NCBI GenBank assembly: GCA_947492995.1
Contig: CANLOU010000003.1
Span: 124,001 to 188,000, forward strand
Direction: 5' to 3'
DNA from: an uncultured Litoreibacter sp.
GTDB taxonomy: Bacteria; Pseudomonadota; Alphaproteobacteria; Rhodobacterales; Rhodobacteraceae
DNA: 64,000 bases
The first letter of the stretch is position 1. Every line of letters starts with the position of its first letter. Both the position numbers and the translations under genes were made by a program. Below the pieces are notes generated by a model that saw nothing but the letters and a program-made list of their open reading frames with translations, was not told the origin of the DNA and did not search any database. This document shows positions 45,795 to 54,185 of this stretch, one piece after another.

Positions 45795-46460
45795 ATGGCA
45801 AAGCACAGCAGTCGCACATTTGGTGTTATTGGCCTTGGAAATTTTGGCGGTACCGTGGCGACCGAATTGCAGCGTTTCGGCAACCATGTGATCGGTATTG
45901 ATATCGACGAGGCGAGAGTTGCGAGACATGCAGAGAGCTTGTCGCAGGCCATGATCGTCGATGCCCGCGATGATGCTGCGTTGCGTGAAGCCGGGCTGGC
46001 CGATTGTGCCATCGGTCTGGTCGCGATGGGTTCTGACCTCGAAGCGAGCATTCTTGCCGCAATGAACCTCAAGCTGATTGGAGTGCCAATCGTCTGGGCG
46101 AAAGCGGCAACCAAAACGCACCACCGTATCCTGAGCAAGCTGGGTGTAGACCGGATTATCCATCCCGAAGTCGAGGTCGGTCAGCATATCGCACAGGTTT
46201 TGCATAATCCACTCGTGCGAGATTATGTCAGTCTGGGCAACGGCCACCATGTTGTGAATTTCCGGATTCCCGAGAGCCTCGAAGGCAAGTCTTTATCAGA
46301 CCTCAAACACAAATCCGGCTTTGATTTGCGCTGCATCGGAGTGATGCGGGGAACCGAATTTCTGGGTCAGGATGGCAGTGATTGCACGCTCGAACGTGCT
46401 GATCTTCTGTTACTTTTGGGCCAACGCAAAAACCTGCGCGATTTTGCTGGCAGCCTTTGA
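45795..46460 (+). CDS. ktrA: Potassium uptake regulatory subunit (TrkA/KtrA family)
   Basis: A 221-residue cytoplasmic ring-forming subunit controlling a K+ channel. The N-terminal RCK/TrkA-N domain has the nucleotide motif FGVIGLGNFGGTVATELQRFG with GIDIDEAR after it; the C-terminal TrkA-C domain spans about 140-220 (VNFRIPESLEGKSLSDL). One RCK unit and this length fit KtrA rather than the doubled TrkA. The ktrB start lies at its stop, so the two form an operon inserted between tuf and the rest of the translation gene group. Confidence 0.93.
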   Translation: MAKHSSRTFGVIGLGNFGGTVATELQRFGNHVIGIDIDEARVARHAESLSQAMIVDARDDAALREAGLADCAIGLVAMGSDLEASILAAMNLKLIGVPIVWAKAATKTHHRILSKLGVDRIIHPEVEVGQHIAQVLHNPLVRDYVSLGNGHHVVNFRIPESLEGKSLSDLKHKSGFDLRCIGVMRGTEFLGQDGSDCTLERADLLLLLGQRKNLRDFAGSL

Positions 46461-46462
46461 CC

Positions 46463-47806
46463 ATGTGGCGGCACGTCATGGGCAAGTTGCGCTCGGGTAA
46501 ATCCATAAACCTGTCGCCACCAGCAATTTTGGTTTTGGTTTACACCGTCTTTATCATCATTGGCGGGCTTGTCTTGTGGCTGCCCGTCTCACATATGGGC
46601 GGCATTGGCTTCAGCGAAGCGATTTTCACCTCTACCTCTGCCGTGACAGTGACTGGGCTGGTGCTTGCCGATACGGGCTCTGCCTTTACCGGTTTTGGCC
46701 AAGTGGTCATCGCTATCCTTATCCAGCTTGGCGGGCTTGGTTTGATGACGACCGCGGTTCTGGTTCTGGGCGCGCTTGGGATTCAGGTCGGTATGCCGCA
46801 GCGCATGATTTTACGCGAGGAAGTGAACCAGACCTCCTTGTCCAACCTCACAGTTCTCGTGCGAATTATTCTTGTCATTGCGATTGTGTGCCAGACCATA
46901 GGCGCCGTTTTTCTCGCGTTCGTATTTGTCCCGCAATACGGCTGGAGCGGCCTATGGCAGGCGGTATTTCACTCAATTTCAGCTTTTAACAATGCGGGTT
47001 TTGCACTGCATCCTGACAGCCTGTCGCAGTGGGTCGGCAACCCCGTCATCAATATTGTGATTCCGCTTCTGTTCATTTTCGGGGGGATCGGATTTATCGT
47101 ATTGGGGGACATTTACCAGAAACGAAACTGGACGCGGCTTACCTTGCACACAAAGCTGATGCTGGTCGGAACGCTTGTCTTGATCCTATGGGGCAGTATC
47201 GCGTTCGGTCTGTTGGAATGGTCCAATCCCAACACGCTCGGCACGCTTACGACGGGTGAAAAACTATGGGCCAGTTGGTTTCAGGGCGTGACACCCCGCA
47301 CTGCCGGTTTCAACACCATCAATACGGGCGGCATGCACGACAGCTCGACCCTGCTGACGATGACCCTGATGGTTGTGGGTGGTGGAAGCACGTCCACTGC
47401 AGGCGGCATTAAGGTGACCACTTTGGCAGTTCTCCTGCTGGCAACAGTGGCCTTCTTCCGCAGGCGGACGGTTCTTCATGCGTTCAACCGCTCCATTGGT
47501 CTGGAGGAAGTCATGAAAGTCATGGCTCTGACCACAATCTCCATGTTGCTTGTGCTTGCAGGCATTTTCATTGTCTCGATCAGCCATGACGGTGATTTCA
47601 TGGATTTGGCTTTTGAGGTGACATCTGCTTTTGGCACTGTCGGCTTGTCGCGTGGTGCTACTGGGGAGCTGGACGGGTTCGGTCGCGCAGTCATTATTTT
47701 TGTGATGTTTCTTGGCCGTGTCGGTCCGCTTGCCATCGGATTTTTTCTGGCAACCCGCAGCGTCCCACGTGTGAAATATCCATCCGGCCAGATCTATCTG
47801 GGATAA
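46463..47806 (+). CDS. ktrB: Potassium uptake membrane subunit (KtrB/TrkH family)
   Basis: A 447-residue channel-like membrane protein with about eight spans and the four pore-loop regions of the family: STSAVTVTGLVLADTG, SISAFNNAGFALHPDS, GVTPRTAGFNTINTGG with GGGSTSTAGGIKVTT after it, and EVTSAFGTVGLSRGATG. It moves K+ driven by the membrane potential or Na+. ATG at 46463 is 2 bp past the ktrA stop; a TTG at 46457 overlapping that stop is the alternative. Confidence 0.93.
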   Translation: MWRHVMGKLRSGKSINLSPPAILVLVYTVFIIIGGLVLWLPVSHMGGIGFSEAIFTSTSAVTVTGLVLADTGSAFTGFGQVVIAILIQLGGLGLMTTAVLVLGALGIQVGMPQRMILREEVNQTSLSNLTVLVRIILVIAIVCQTIGAVFLAFVFVPQYGWSGLWQAVFHSISAFNNAGFALHPDSLSQWVGNPVINIVIPLLFIFGGIGFIVLGDIYQKRNWTRLTLHTKLMLVGTLVLILWGSIAFGLLEWSNPNTLGTLTTGEKLWASWFQGVTPRTAGFNTINTGGMHDSSTLLTMTLMVVGGGSTSTAGGIKVTTLAVLLLATVAFFRRRTVLHAFNRSIGLEEVMKVMALTTISMLLVLAGIFIVSISHDGDFMDLAFEVTSAFGTVGLSRGATGELDGFGRAVIIFVMFLGRVGPLAIGFFLATRSVPRVKYPSGQIYLG

Positions 47807-47961
47807 GGACCAACGACATTATGTCAGCGTGTGCTTTGCCAGCCCTGTGGGCGGTCTGGCGATGCGCGGGGCCTGCGGCCTGTTGACCGAGCAGGGGCGA
47901 CAGCATCGACGAGGGTCATCTGGGCCTATAGCGGACGCCCAACGCGCCCTGCCCAGCCCAT

Positions 47962-47994
47962 AAAAAAAGGCCGCCTGAGATGGCGGCCTTTTTA
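47962..47994. terminator. Bidirectional intrinsic terminator
   Basis: AAGGCCGCC and GGCGGCCTT form a perfect 9-bp stem with loop TGAGAT, with an A run on the left and T run on the right. It ends ktrAB and the convergent histidine phosphatase gene. The 155 bp between it and the ktrB stop hold nothing I recognise. Confidence 0.9.
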
Positions 47995-48016
47995 AGCATC
48001 ATTATGCTGTTGGGTG

Positions 48017-48820
48017 CTAGTCCACCCGGAAATGGCCGACATCAGGGCCTGAGTTGTTCAGACGCAGATAGCCCAGCACGCGGTTGTCGCGCTTGGGGTC
48101 TACCACCAGTATCTCGCCCTCATAGACGTTGAATTCGGTCAGCTCCGCGATGTTGGTGAAATGGGTGACCAGCAGCAGCGGGCCGCCGGTGCCGCCCTCC
48201 CAGTTGGTAATCATGTTGCGCAAGTTGGTGACCGTGGGGGCGCCTTGAAGGGACAGCAGCAAGTTCAGGTCTGCGCTGGTCTCGACGATCAGCTTTTCAG
48301 CGTAGACGGGGTCGACGTCCCCAAAGCCCGCGACGATGGCGTCCTTGGTTTCCTGATTGCGGCACCATTCGCTGACGATCAGGGTGGAGGGCTCAAGCTC
48401 GTTGCTGGACATCAGGCGGCCCAGCTCGCGCATATCCGCCTTGCCCAGCTCGGTCATGATGCGCTGGTTCTCGCAATCGGTGGGGGCGACGTTGGGGATG
48501 TCGCGTTTGTCCCAATCCGTGGGGCCGTGGCGCATGATGAAGACGATGTCCTCGCGGAACAGCTCCTCGCGCATCTGCCATGGCTCAAACCGCAGGTTCG
48601 GCAATTCACGGTCCGCAGAGGCGGTCCGTTCGGCATCCTGAGGCATTTGCACGCTCATCTCGCCCATATGGGTGGAGATCTGCTCCATCGTGCCGACGGG
48701 GCGGTCCTGCGCGGAGGCGGGGTTGAGGGCTGCCAGCAGCGCGGAGGCCGCAACGGCCAGAGACAGGGTTCGGAGGGCCCGTGGGCGGCGTGTTATCGTT
48801 GAAGCGAGGTCATCAATCAT
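48017..48820 (-). CDS. Exported histidine phosphatase family protein
   Basis: A 267-residue protein with an N-terminal signal (TLSLAVAASALLAALNPASAQ) and a histidine-phosphatase core: FIMRHGPTDWDKRD carries the RHG nucleophile motif, ELGKADMRELGRLM follows, and LLLVTHFTNIAELTEF contains the second active-site His. Broad phosphatases of this kind act on small phosphoesters. The substrate is unknown. It is one of three exported hydrolases or reductases lying between ktrB and tRNA(Trp). Confidence 0.8.
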   Translation of the reverse strand: MIDDLASTITRRPRALRTLSLAVAASALLAALNPASAQDRPVGTMEQISTHMGEMSVQMPQDAERTASADRELPNLRFEPWQMREELFREDIVFIMRHGPTDWDKRDIPNVAPTDCENQRIMTELGKADMRELGRLMSSNELEPSTLIVSEWCRNQETKDAIVAGFGDVDPVYAEKLIVETSADLNLLLSLQGAPTVTNLRNMITNWEGGTGGPLLLVTHFTNIAELTEFNVYEGEILVVDPKRDNRVLGYLRLNNSGPDVGHFRVD

Positions 48821-49014
48821 GGCTGCATCCTAAGCAGAAGGCCGCCCCAACATTTGAGGCAGTGGCGGGTAGTCTTTTCACATTCGGCGGAAGTTGCAAC
48901 GCGTTTGGTGACGTTCACGTCAGATTGTGATCTGCAACGCGGCCTGGGGCGGGGGAAATGAAGAACCGCCCCCCCTGAGGGGAGGCGGCCGTCAGTCGTA
49001 TGGGACGTTTCCGC

Positions 49015-49929
49015 CTAGATCAGCTGGTAGCTGTGCGGCACGTAGCGGTAGCCGCCCTCGCCGCGCGTCTCAATGAAGCCCATGCCGGGGAACGGCATGT
49101 GGTAGCCGATCAGCGGGAAGCGGTCGGCGGCGGCCATGTCCATCAGCTTTTTGCGGCTGGCAGCGGCAGCGGCCTTGTCCATGTCGAACCGCACCTCCCA
49201 ATCGGGGTAGGCCACGGACCAGACGTAGTGGTTGGCCAGGTCGGCCATCAGGAACAGCTGCTTGCCGCCGCTTTCCAGCATGTAGCCCATATGGCCCGGC
49301 GTGTGGCCGAACGCGTCGACGGCGGTGACGCCGCCGCGCACATCTTCGCCGGGGTTGAGGAAGGTCATCTTCTCGGCCAGCGGGCGGACTTTTGCCTCGA
49401 AGTTCTCGTTTTCGGCCTTGGCCCAGGCGTCAAATTCCACCTGGCCCGTCAGGTAGGCGGCCCCTGCGAAGGTTTCCGCGCCTGCGTCATCGGTCAGCCC
49501 GCCAATGTGGTCGCCATGCATGTGGGTGATGACGACATGGGTCACGTCTGATGCGGCGTAGCCCGCGGCCTCCAGCGCGCCGGTGGTGCCGGCGGCGTTC
49601 AGGCCTGTGTCAAACAAGATCACCTCGGAGCCGGTGTTGACCACCGTCGGGGTGAAGAAGAACTGCGCCGCGTCGGTGGACAGGAAGTTGGCGGCGCTGA
49701 CCTCGTTGAAGGTCGCGTCATCCACGTTCAGCCCGAAAATCTTGTGCGGCTCTTCCACGGCGCGGCTGCCGACCAGCAAGGTGGTCACCTTGAAGTCGCC
49801 CAGCGTGAAATCGCGGTGCGTGGGCATCGAGGTGGCCGCGTGGCCAGCGGCAAGTGACACGGACGGCGCGGCGGCGGCCAGCGGCAGCGCCGCGCCAGCG
49901 AGAAGAGTTTGACGGCGAGAGAGGTTCAT
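49015..49929 (-). CDS. Tat-exported metallo-beta-lactamase-fold hydrolase
   Basis: A 304-residue protein whose N-terminus LSRRQTLLAGAALPLAAAAP carries a twin-arginine signal. The zinc motif is ITHMHGDHIGG (HxHxDH), with a later DAFGHTPGHMGYM and C-terminal His. Relatives include quorum-quenching lactonases and other MBL hydrolases, so a lactonase role is possible but not shown. The hairpin-like GC-rich stretch at 48962-48990 after its stop may end the transcript. Confidence 0.86.
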   Translation of the reverse strand: MNLSRRQTLLAGAALPLAAAAPSVSLAAGHAATSMPTHRDFTLGDFKVTTLLVGSRAVEEPHKIFGLNVDDATFNEVSAANFLSTDAAQFFFTPTVVNTGSEVILFDTGLNAAGTTGALEAAGYAASDVTHVVITHMHGDHIGGLTDDAGAETFAGAAYLTGQVEFDAWAKAENENFEAKVRPLAEKMTFLNPGEDVRGGVTAVDAFGHTPGHMGYMLESGGKQLFLMADLANHYVWSVAYPDWEVRFDMDKAAAAASRKKLMDMAAADRFPLIGYHMPFPGMGFIETRGEGGYRYVPHSYQLI

Positions 49930-50028
49930 GGTCGGCCCTTTATGTTGCGTTATGAGATGTTGCGTTATGAGAAAAAGCTAGTCCGCGACCGCCCCAAAGC
50001 AAATCTGCGGGGCGGTCTTTGAGGGGTG

Positions 50029-50601
50029 TCACGCCGCTGCGGGCACGAAATCCAGCGCTTCGCCGTTGATGCAATGGACCTGCTGGCCCTCGACCGGCAG
50101 CAGATGGCCAAGATGCGATCCGCAGCGGCGGCAATGGACCTCGACAAAGGCGCCGGGTCCGGTGTCCATCGCGGAACCATATTCGGCGACGGGGCCGTCG
50201 ATCCCGGTCAAAACGGCGTTGGTCTGCGAATGGGTGAAGAACACCCAGCCCTTGTCGATCGGGACCTTCCAGGCGCTGCTGAAAGAGGGCAGGGCGCAGC
50301 CTTTGCAATGGTACATCCCGTCGTCAAATTGCAGCCAAAGGTCGCTGGTTTTGGGCTTCTCGGTCGCGCCCTCGCGCATGATGGCGTAGCTGTCCTCGGA
50401 CAGCATGTCGCGCCATTCGGCGTCGCTGCGCGTGACCTCGTATTCAAAATCGTCGGATTGGGTGAGGGTCGCATGATGCGGGGTGGCTGCCTTGGCCTTT
50501 GGGGCTGCTGCAACGGCAAGCAGTGACAAGGCCGATGTGCTGACAAAGGCACGGCGCGACAGCGCGGGCGCGTGGGTGGGCGTGGTGGGTGTTTGGGACA
50601 T
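50029..50601 (-). CDS. Tat-exported MsrB-like methionine-R-sulfoxide reductase
   Basis: A 190-residue protein with a twin-arginine signal (ALSRRAFVSTSALSLLAVAA) and an MsrB fold. The zinc cysteines are Cys99/Cys102 (YHCKGC) and Cys157/Cys160 (CRRCGSHLGHL), and the catalytic Cys177 is in VHCINGEALDF. The normally invariant GTGWPSF substrate loop is replaced by DKGWVFF, and RYC by VHC, so activity or specificity may differ. Periplasmic MsrB would repair oxidised envelope proteins. The ATG at 50601 directly precedes the family start. Confidence 0.78.
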   Translation of the reverse strand: MSQTPTTPTHAPALSRRAFVSTSALSLLAVAAAPKAKAATPHHATLTQSDDFEYEVTRSDAEWRDMLSEDSYAIMREGATEKPKTSDLWLQFDDGMYHCKGCALPSFSSAWKVPIDKGWVFFTHSQTNAVLTGIDGPVAEYGSAMDTGPGAFVEVHCRRCGSHLGHLLPVEGQQVHCINGEALDFVPAAA

Positions 50602-50791
50602 GGGTTGTTCCTCCTGCCGCCAGAATAGCGCCAAGGCGCGCTTGGACCAAGCAAGCCTTCGTGAGAATCGAGTGATCGCCCGTCAGTGCCCGCCGCTCAG
50701 CAGGGCTGCGTCAAGCGGGGCTGGGCGCAAGCCGACAGATGCAAATTGGCACAATCGCTGTGCGGCTTGCACCTTTCGGGCTTTTAGACGC

Positions 50792-50820
50792 TTGCAAAGC
50801 GCGCACGGCTTTCGTAATCA
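50792..50820 (+). promoter_or_regulatory. Candidate sigma-70 promoter of tRNA(Trp)
   Basis: TTGCAA (50792-50797) and TAATCA (50815-50820) are separated by 17 bp and sit 14 bp upstream of the mature tRNA. This would give the tRNA its own transcript now that it is far from tuf and secE. Confidence 0.5.
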
Positions 50821-50834
50821 CACGTCTCAAGTGC

Positions 50835-50910
50835 AGGGGATTAGCTCAGTTGGTAGAGCGCCGGTCTCCAAAACCGAAGGTCGTGAGTTCGAGTCTCTCA
50901 TCCCCTGCCA
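50835..50910 (+). tRNA. trnW: tRNA-Trp (anticodon CCA)
   Basis: A 76-nt tRNA with acceptor arms AGGGGAT / ATCCCCT, D-arm GCTCAGTTGGTAGAGC, anticodon loop CTCCAAA with anticodon CCA, T-arm GTGAG-TTCGAGT-CTCTC and an encoded GCCA 3' end. The first anticodon-stem pair is C-A, the other four are normal. In related genomes this tRNA sits between tuf and secE, and the order is kept here with large gaps. Confidence 0.97.
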
Positions 50911-50973
50911 CTTAAAACGCCCGGCATGACGGCGTTAGAGCGTTGGTAGGGGTCATATTGGTATGGAAGCCCA

Positions 50974-51756
50974 ATGAAGTGCGTTTCCGACATTGTCTAT
51001 GACAGCCAGAACAGCCTTGCCCTTGATCTGTACCTGCCTGACGACCTGACCGCCGAGGCCTGCGTGATCTACATGCATGGCGGCGGCTTCCAGAAGGGCA
51101 GCCGCGACGGCGACGAAGTTGCCCATTTTGCCAAGGCGCTGACAGATGGCGGCTTTGCGATGGCGTCCATCAGCTACCGGCTGAACACGCCCGCCGACAT
51201 GTTCTCGACCAAGGAACAGGACTACATCGAGGCCTATGTCGGCCGCAGCCAGAAATTGGGCCTGTCGCTGTCGCCCAACCTGTATGGCGCGGCCTATATT
51301 GCGGCGATGGAAGACCTGTCGCGGGCCATCGAATACCTGTGGGTCGAAGGCGAAGCGCTTGGCATCGCGCACCGCAAGGTCGGGGTGATTGGCATCTCGG
51401 CAGGCGGCATTGCCGCGCTGTCGCTGGCCTACCCGCCGACCCATTGGATGGAACGGGTGTCGCGCCCTGACGCCGTTGTCGCCGTCAGCGCCGCCATCGT
51501 CCAGCCATGGCGGTTGCAAGAAGACGGCCCCACCTGCCTGATGGTGCATGGCCCCCGCGACCGGATCATCAAGCTCAGCGATGCCGAGATGGGCGCGCAA
51601 CGCGCCGAACAGGTTGGCGCGCCGATCACCTTGCTTAACACGGGCGTGCCCGGACACAACACCCAAATCGACGTCCTGCTGGATGGCACATCGGAGCATG
51701 GCGAGGCCTATATGCAGCTGGTTCTGGACCAGTTCGCGCGGCTGATCGACGACTAG
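50974..51756 (+). CDS. Alpha/beta hydrolase, HSL-type esterase
   Basis: A 260-residue cytoplasmic hydrolase. The oxyanion motif HGGG is in YMHGGGFQKGSRDG, the nucleophile Ser in GVIGISAGGIAAL, the acid in HGPRDRIIKL and the His in VPGHNTQI. This fits the hormone-sensitive-lipase/carboxylesterase group. The start is 63 bp after tRNA(Trp). Substrate unknown. Confidence 0.87.
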   Translation: MKCVSDIVYDSQNSLALDLYLPDDLTAEACVIYMHGGGFQKGSRDGDEVAHFAKALTDGGFAMASISYRLNTPADMFSTKEQDYIEAYVGRSQKLGLSLSPNLYGAAYIAAMEDLSRAIEYLWVEGEALGIAHRKVGVIGISAGGIAALSLAYPPTHWMERVSRPDAVVAVSAAIVQPWRLQEDGPTCLMVHGPRDRIIKLSDAEMGAQRAEQVGAPITLLNTGVPGHNTQIDVLLDGTSEHGEAYMQLVLDQFARLIDD

Positions 51757-51856
51757 GGCCGCAGCCCCCTCACCGCACCGCGATCACCCCCCGACTATAC
51801 AAAAGGGCCGATGCGGCTTAGCATCGGGGCATTGAATCAAAGACTTTGGTGCCGAC

Positions 51857-53191
51857 ATGATTAAACTTATTTGCGCCGCTCTGGCGTTTCTGTGCTGCTT
51901 TCCAATGGCTGGGCTGGCCAAATCCCTGGCCCTGATTATCGGCAATGACAGTTACACCAACATCGCCCCGCTTCAAAAAGCGCGCTCTGACGCGGCCGGC
52001 TACAGCGAGCTGTTCGCCCGCCAAGGCTTCGACGTCACCCTGCGCGAGGATTTGGGCGGCGGGGACATGATTTTTGAGCTGTCCACCTTCTTTGACCGCA
52101 TCCAGCCCGGCGACACGGTGGTGTTTATCTTCTCCGGCCACGGCTGGAGCGACGGGACCGAGAATTTCCTTGTGCCCACCGACATCCGCGTGTCGGGCTC
52201 CGAGACGTTGCTGGCGCGCGAAAGTTTCCCACTGCGCAACGGCGTCAACGGGGTGATTGACGAGATCGCCAAACGCGGCGCGGGGCTGACCCTGGCCATT
52301 GTGGACGCCTGCCGCGACAACCCGTTCACGCCCAAAGAAGGCACCCGCTCCGTCGGGCTGGCCCGTGGATTGACGCCGGTGCAGGCGCCAACGGGCACCT
52401 TTGTGGCGTTTTCGGCGGGGGCGGGGCAGACCGCCCTGGACCGGCTGTCAAACAGCGACCCGGAACCCTATTCGGTCTTCACCCGCCATTTTTTGACGGA
52501 ACTGGCCAAGCCGCAGGACCTGCAAGCCGCGTTCAAGCGCACCCAACGGCTGGTCAACGAAGATGCGGGCCGGATCGGGCATCCCCAACGCCCCGCCTAT
52601 TATGACGAGGTGATCGGCTCTGCCTGCCTCAGCGGCAATTGCGCCGCCGCCGCCCAGCCTGCCATTGCCGTTGTGCCGCAGCCTGCGGCCCCGGCACCCA
52701 ACCGCGTGCCTCAGGCCTCCGCCGCGACGGATTGGGCCGCGTTCAAAGACACCAAATCCATCGAGGTCCTGCGCCGCTTCGCCCAGCAATATGAAGGCAC
52801 GGCCTATGCGGCCCTTGCGCAGGAACGCATCGCCCTGCTCAGCAAGCCCGTGGCCGTTGACCCGGCGCCGCCAAAGCCCGAACCGGCCAAACCGGTCCAG
52901 CCTGCGCAACCCGCCCAGACTGCGCTTGCCCCCACGGGCCCGCGCCCCAGCTGGTGCCGCGCAGCGGCAACATCGACCGAGAAAGCAATCTGCAGCAACG
53001 CGCAGCAATGGGGCTATGACCAGCGCATCACCGCCGCCTACAAATACTGGCGCTCCAAGCTGACGGGCAGCGCGCGCAACAGGTTCACCAACCAGCAAAA
53101 GGCGTGGATCGGGCAGCGTAACCGGTGCGGCGGCAACCAGTCCTGCATCTCCTCGGCGTATAAATCGCGGCTGGCCGAGCTGGGCTTCTAG
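51857..53191 (+). CDS. Exported caspase-like peptidase with C-terminal LprI-like domain
   Basis: A 444-residue protein with a signal peptide (MIKLICAALAFLCCFPMAGLA). The caspase-like p20 domain (about 23-250) opens LALIIGNDSY and has the His95 of FSGHGWSDG and the Cys152 of VDACRDNPF, so the dyad is intact. A Pro/Ala linker with a short tetratricopeptide-like helix pair (DWAAFKDTKSIEVLRRFAQQY) leads to a C-terminal domain (about 365-444) with two pairs of Cys (WCRAAATSTEKAICSN and RCGGNQSCIS) resembling LprI/DUF1311 modules. Its substrate and role are unknown. It overlaps the convergent hypothetical gene by 4 bp. Confidence 0.85.
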   Translation: MIKLICAALAFLCCFPMAGLAKSLALIIGNDSYTNIAPLQKARSDAAGYSELFARQGFDVTLREDLGGGDMIFELSTFFDRIQPGDTVVFIFSGHGWSDGTENFLVPTDIRVSGSETLLARESFPLRNGVNGVIDEIAKRGAGLTLAIVDACRDNPFTPKEGTRSVGLARGLTPVQAPTGTFVAFSAGAGQTALDRLSNSDPEPYSVFTRHFLTELAKPQDLQAAFKRTQRLVNEDAGRIGHPQRPAYYDEVIGSACLSGNCAAAAQPAIAVVPQPAAPAPNRVPQASAATDWAAFKDTKSIEVLRRFAQQYEGTAYAALAQERIALLSKPVAVDPAPPKPEPAKPVQPAQPAQTALAPTGPRPSWCRAAATSTEKAICSNAQQWGYDQRITAAYKYWRSKLTGSARNRFTNQQKAWIGQRNRCGGNQSCISSAYKSRLAELGF

Positions 53192-53745
53192 ATCTCCTCG
53201 CCCTGCTCCAGCAGGCGGTCAATCAGCTGGCGCTGCAAAGGCACACTGTCCCCGCCGCCAAAGCTCATCGCCCCGCCAGTGTATAGCGAGCCGTAGGTCT
53301 TCGCCAGGTTCACCGCCTGCCCAAGCCCCGAGATCAGCTGGTCCTTTTGCAGCGGCGACAACGGGTGGATGAACACGCCCCACAGCCGCCCCTGCGCCAC
53401 CGCGTAGCGGGCGTCCAGCGCGGTGTCGAAATTGGCCTGCATGACGCGCAGCAGCTCGTCGCCGGTCATGTTCTCCATGGCGCGGATCGGGACCATGGCC
53501 CGCATCCGGTCGGCAACGGGGTCGGTGATGATGAGCATCGGCACGTCCTCGATGGTCAGCTGGAACCGGGTGCCGTTGGATTGGCTGTCGGGGTCCAGCG
53601 CCGCCACGATGTCGCCCAGCCGCTGCACGGTCATCGGGGCCTCTTGGGTCGGGGCCGCCGTGGGCGGGGTGGGGGTGTCGTCGGTGGTCTGCGCCATGGC
53701 GGGGGCGGCGAGGGCCATCAGCGTGGCGGTCAGAACATGTTTCAT
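53188..53745 (-). CDS. Exported hypothetical protein
   Basis: A 185-residue protein with a signal peptide (MKHVLTATLMALAAPAMAQ), a Thr/Pro-rich spacer, then a single domain (about 38-180) with RLGDIVAALDPDSQ, FQLTIEDVPMLIIT, MTGDELLRVMQANFDTALDARYAVAQGRLWGVF and HPLSPLQKDQLISGLGQ. The alternating pattern resembles type III secretion chaperone or YbjN-like folds, but I would not assign it. It converges with the caspase-like gene and is divergent from secE. Confidence 0.65.
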   Translation of the reverse strand: MKHVLTATLMALAAPAMAQTTDDTPTPPTAAPTQEAPMTVQRLGDIVAALDPDSQSNGTRFQLTIEDVPMLIITDPVADRMRAMVPIRAMENMTGDELLRVMQANFDTALDARYAVAQGRLWGVFIHPLSPLQKDQLISGLGQAVNLAKTYGSLYTGGAMSFGGGDSVPLQRQLIDRLLEQGEEI

Positions 53746-53901
53746 AGGGGGCCTCCAAATGCGGTTGCGGGCAGGCTAGTCCGCAAAGGCCGCACGCGCC
53801 AAGGCACCTTTTGGTGATCCCGCATGCGCCCACCCCTTGCAAACGGGCGGCAACAGCCGTATCTGCAGGCTATTCAACGCGAACCCCAAAGGCGCAGCAC
53901 C

Positions 53902-54096
53902 ATGGCGATCACCAACCCGGCCCAGTTCATCCAGCAAACCCGCGCAGAGGTTGCCAAGGTCGTTTGGCCCACCCGCCGCGAGGTTGTGCTGACCACGGTG
54001 ATGGTGTTCATCATGGCCACCCTGACGGCGATCTTCTTCAGCCTGGTGGACCTGACCATCCGCACCGGCCTGAATTCGGTGTTCGGGCTGTTCTAG
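53902..54096 (+). CDS. secE: Protein translocase subunit SecE
   Basis: A 64-residue short-form SecE with the cytoplasmic amphipathic helix and motif KVVWPTRREV followed by one membrane span (VMVFIMATLTAIFFSLVDL). It clamps SecY in the Sec translocon. The ATG at 53902 is the family start; a frame-open extension from 53824 is rejected. SecE normally sits next to nusG, but two lipoprotein genes now separate them by 2.9 kb. Confidence 0.96.
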   Translation: MAITNPAQFIQQTRAEVAKVVWPTRREVVLTTVMVFIMATLTAIFFSLVDLTIRTGLNSVFGLF

Positions 54097-54185
54097 GCCG
54101 CAATTCCCTAAAAATTCGCAAGACGATCGGCTGAGAATCGGCCAAGATACCCCAGTTGTATTTTGGGTTATTGGAAGACGGTTTT

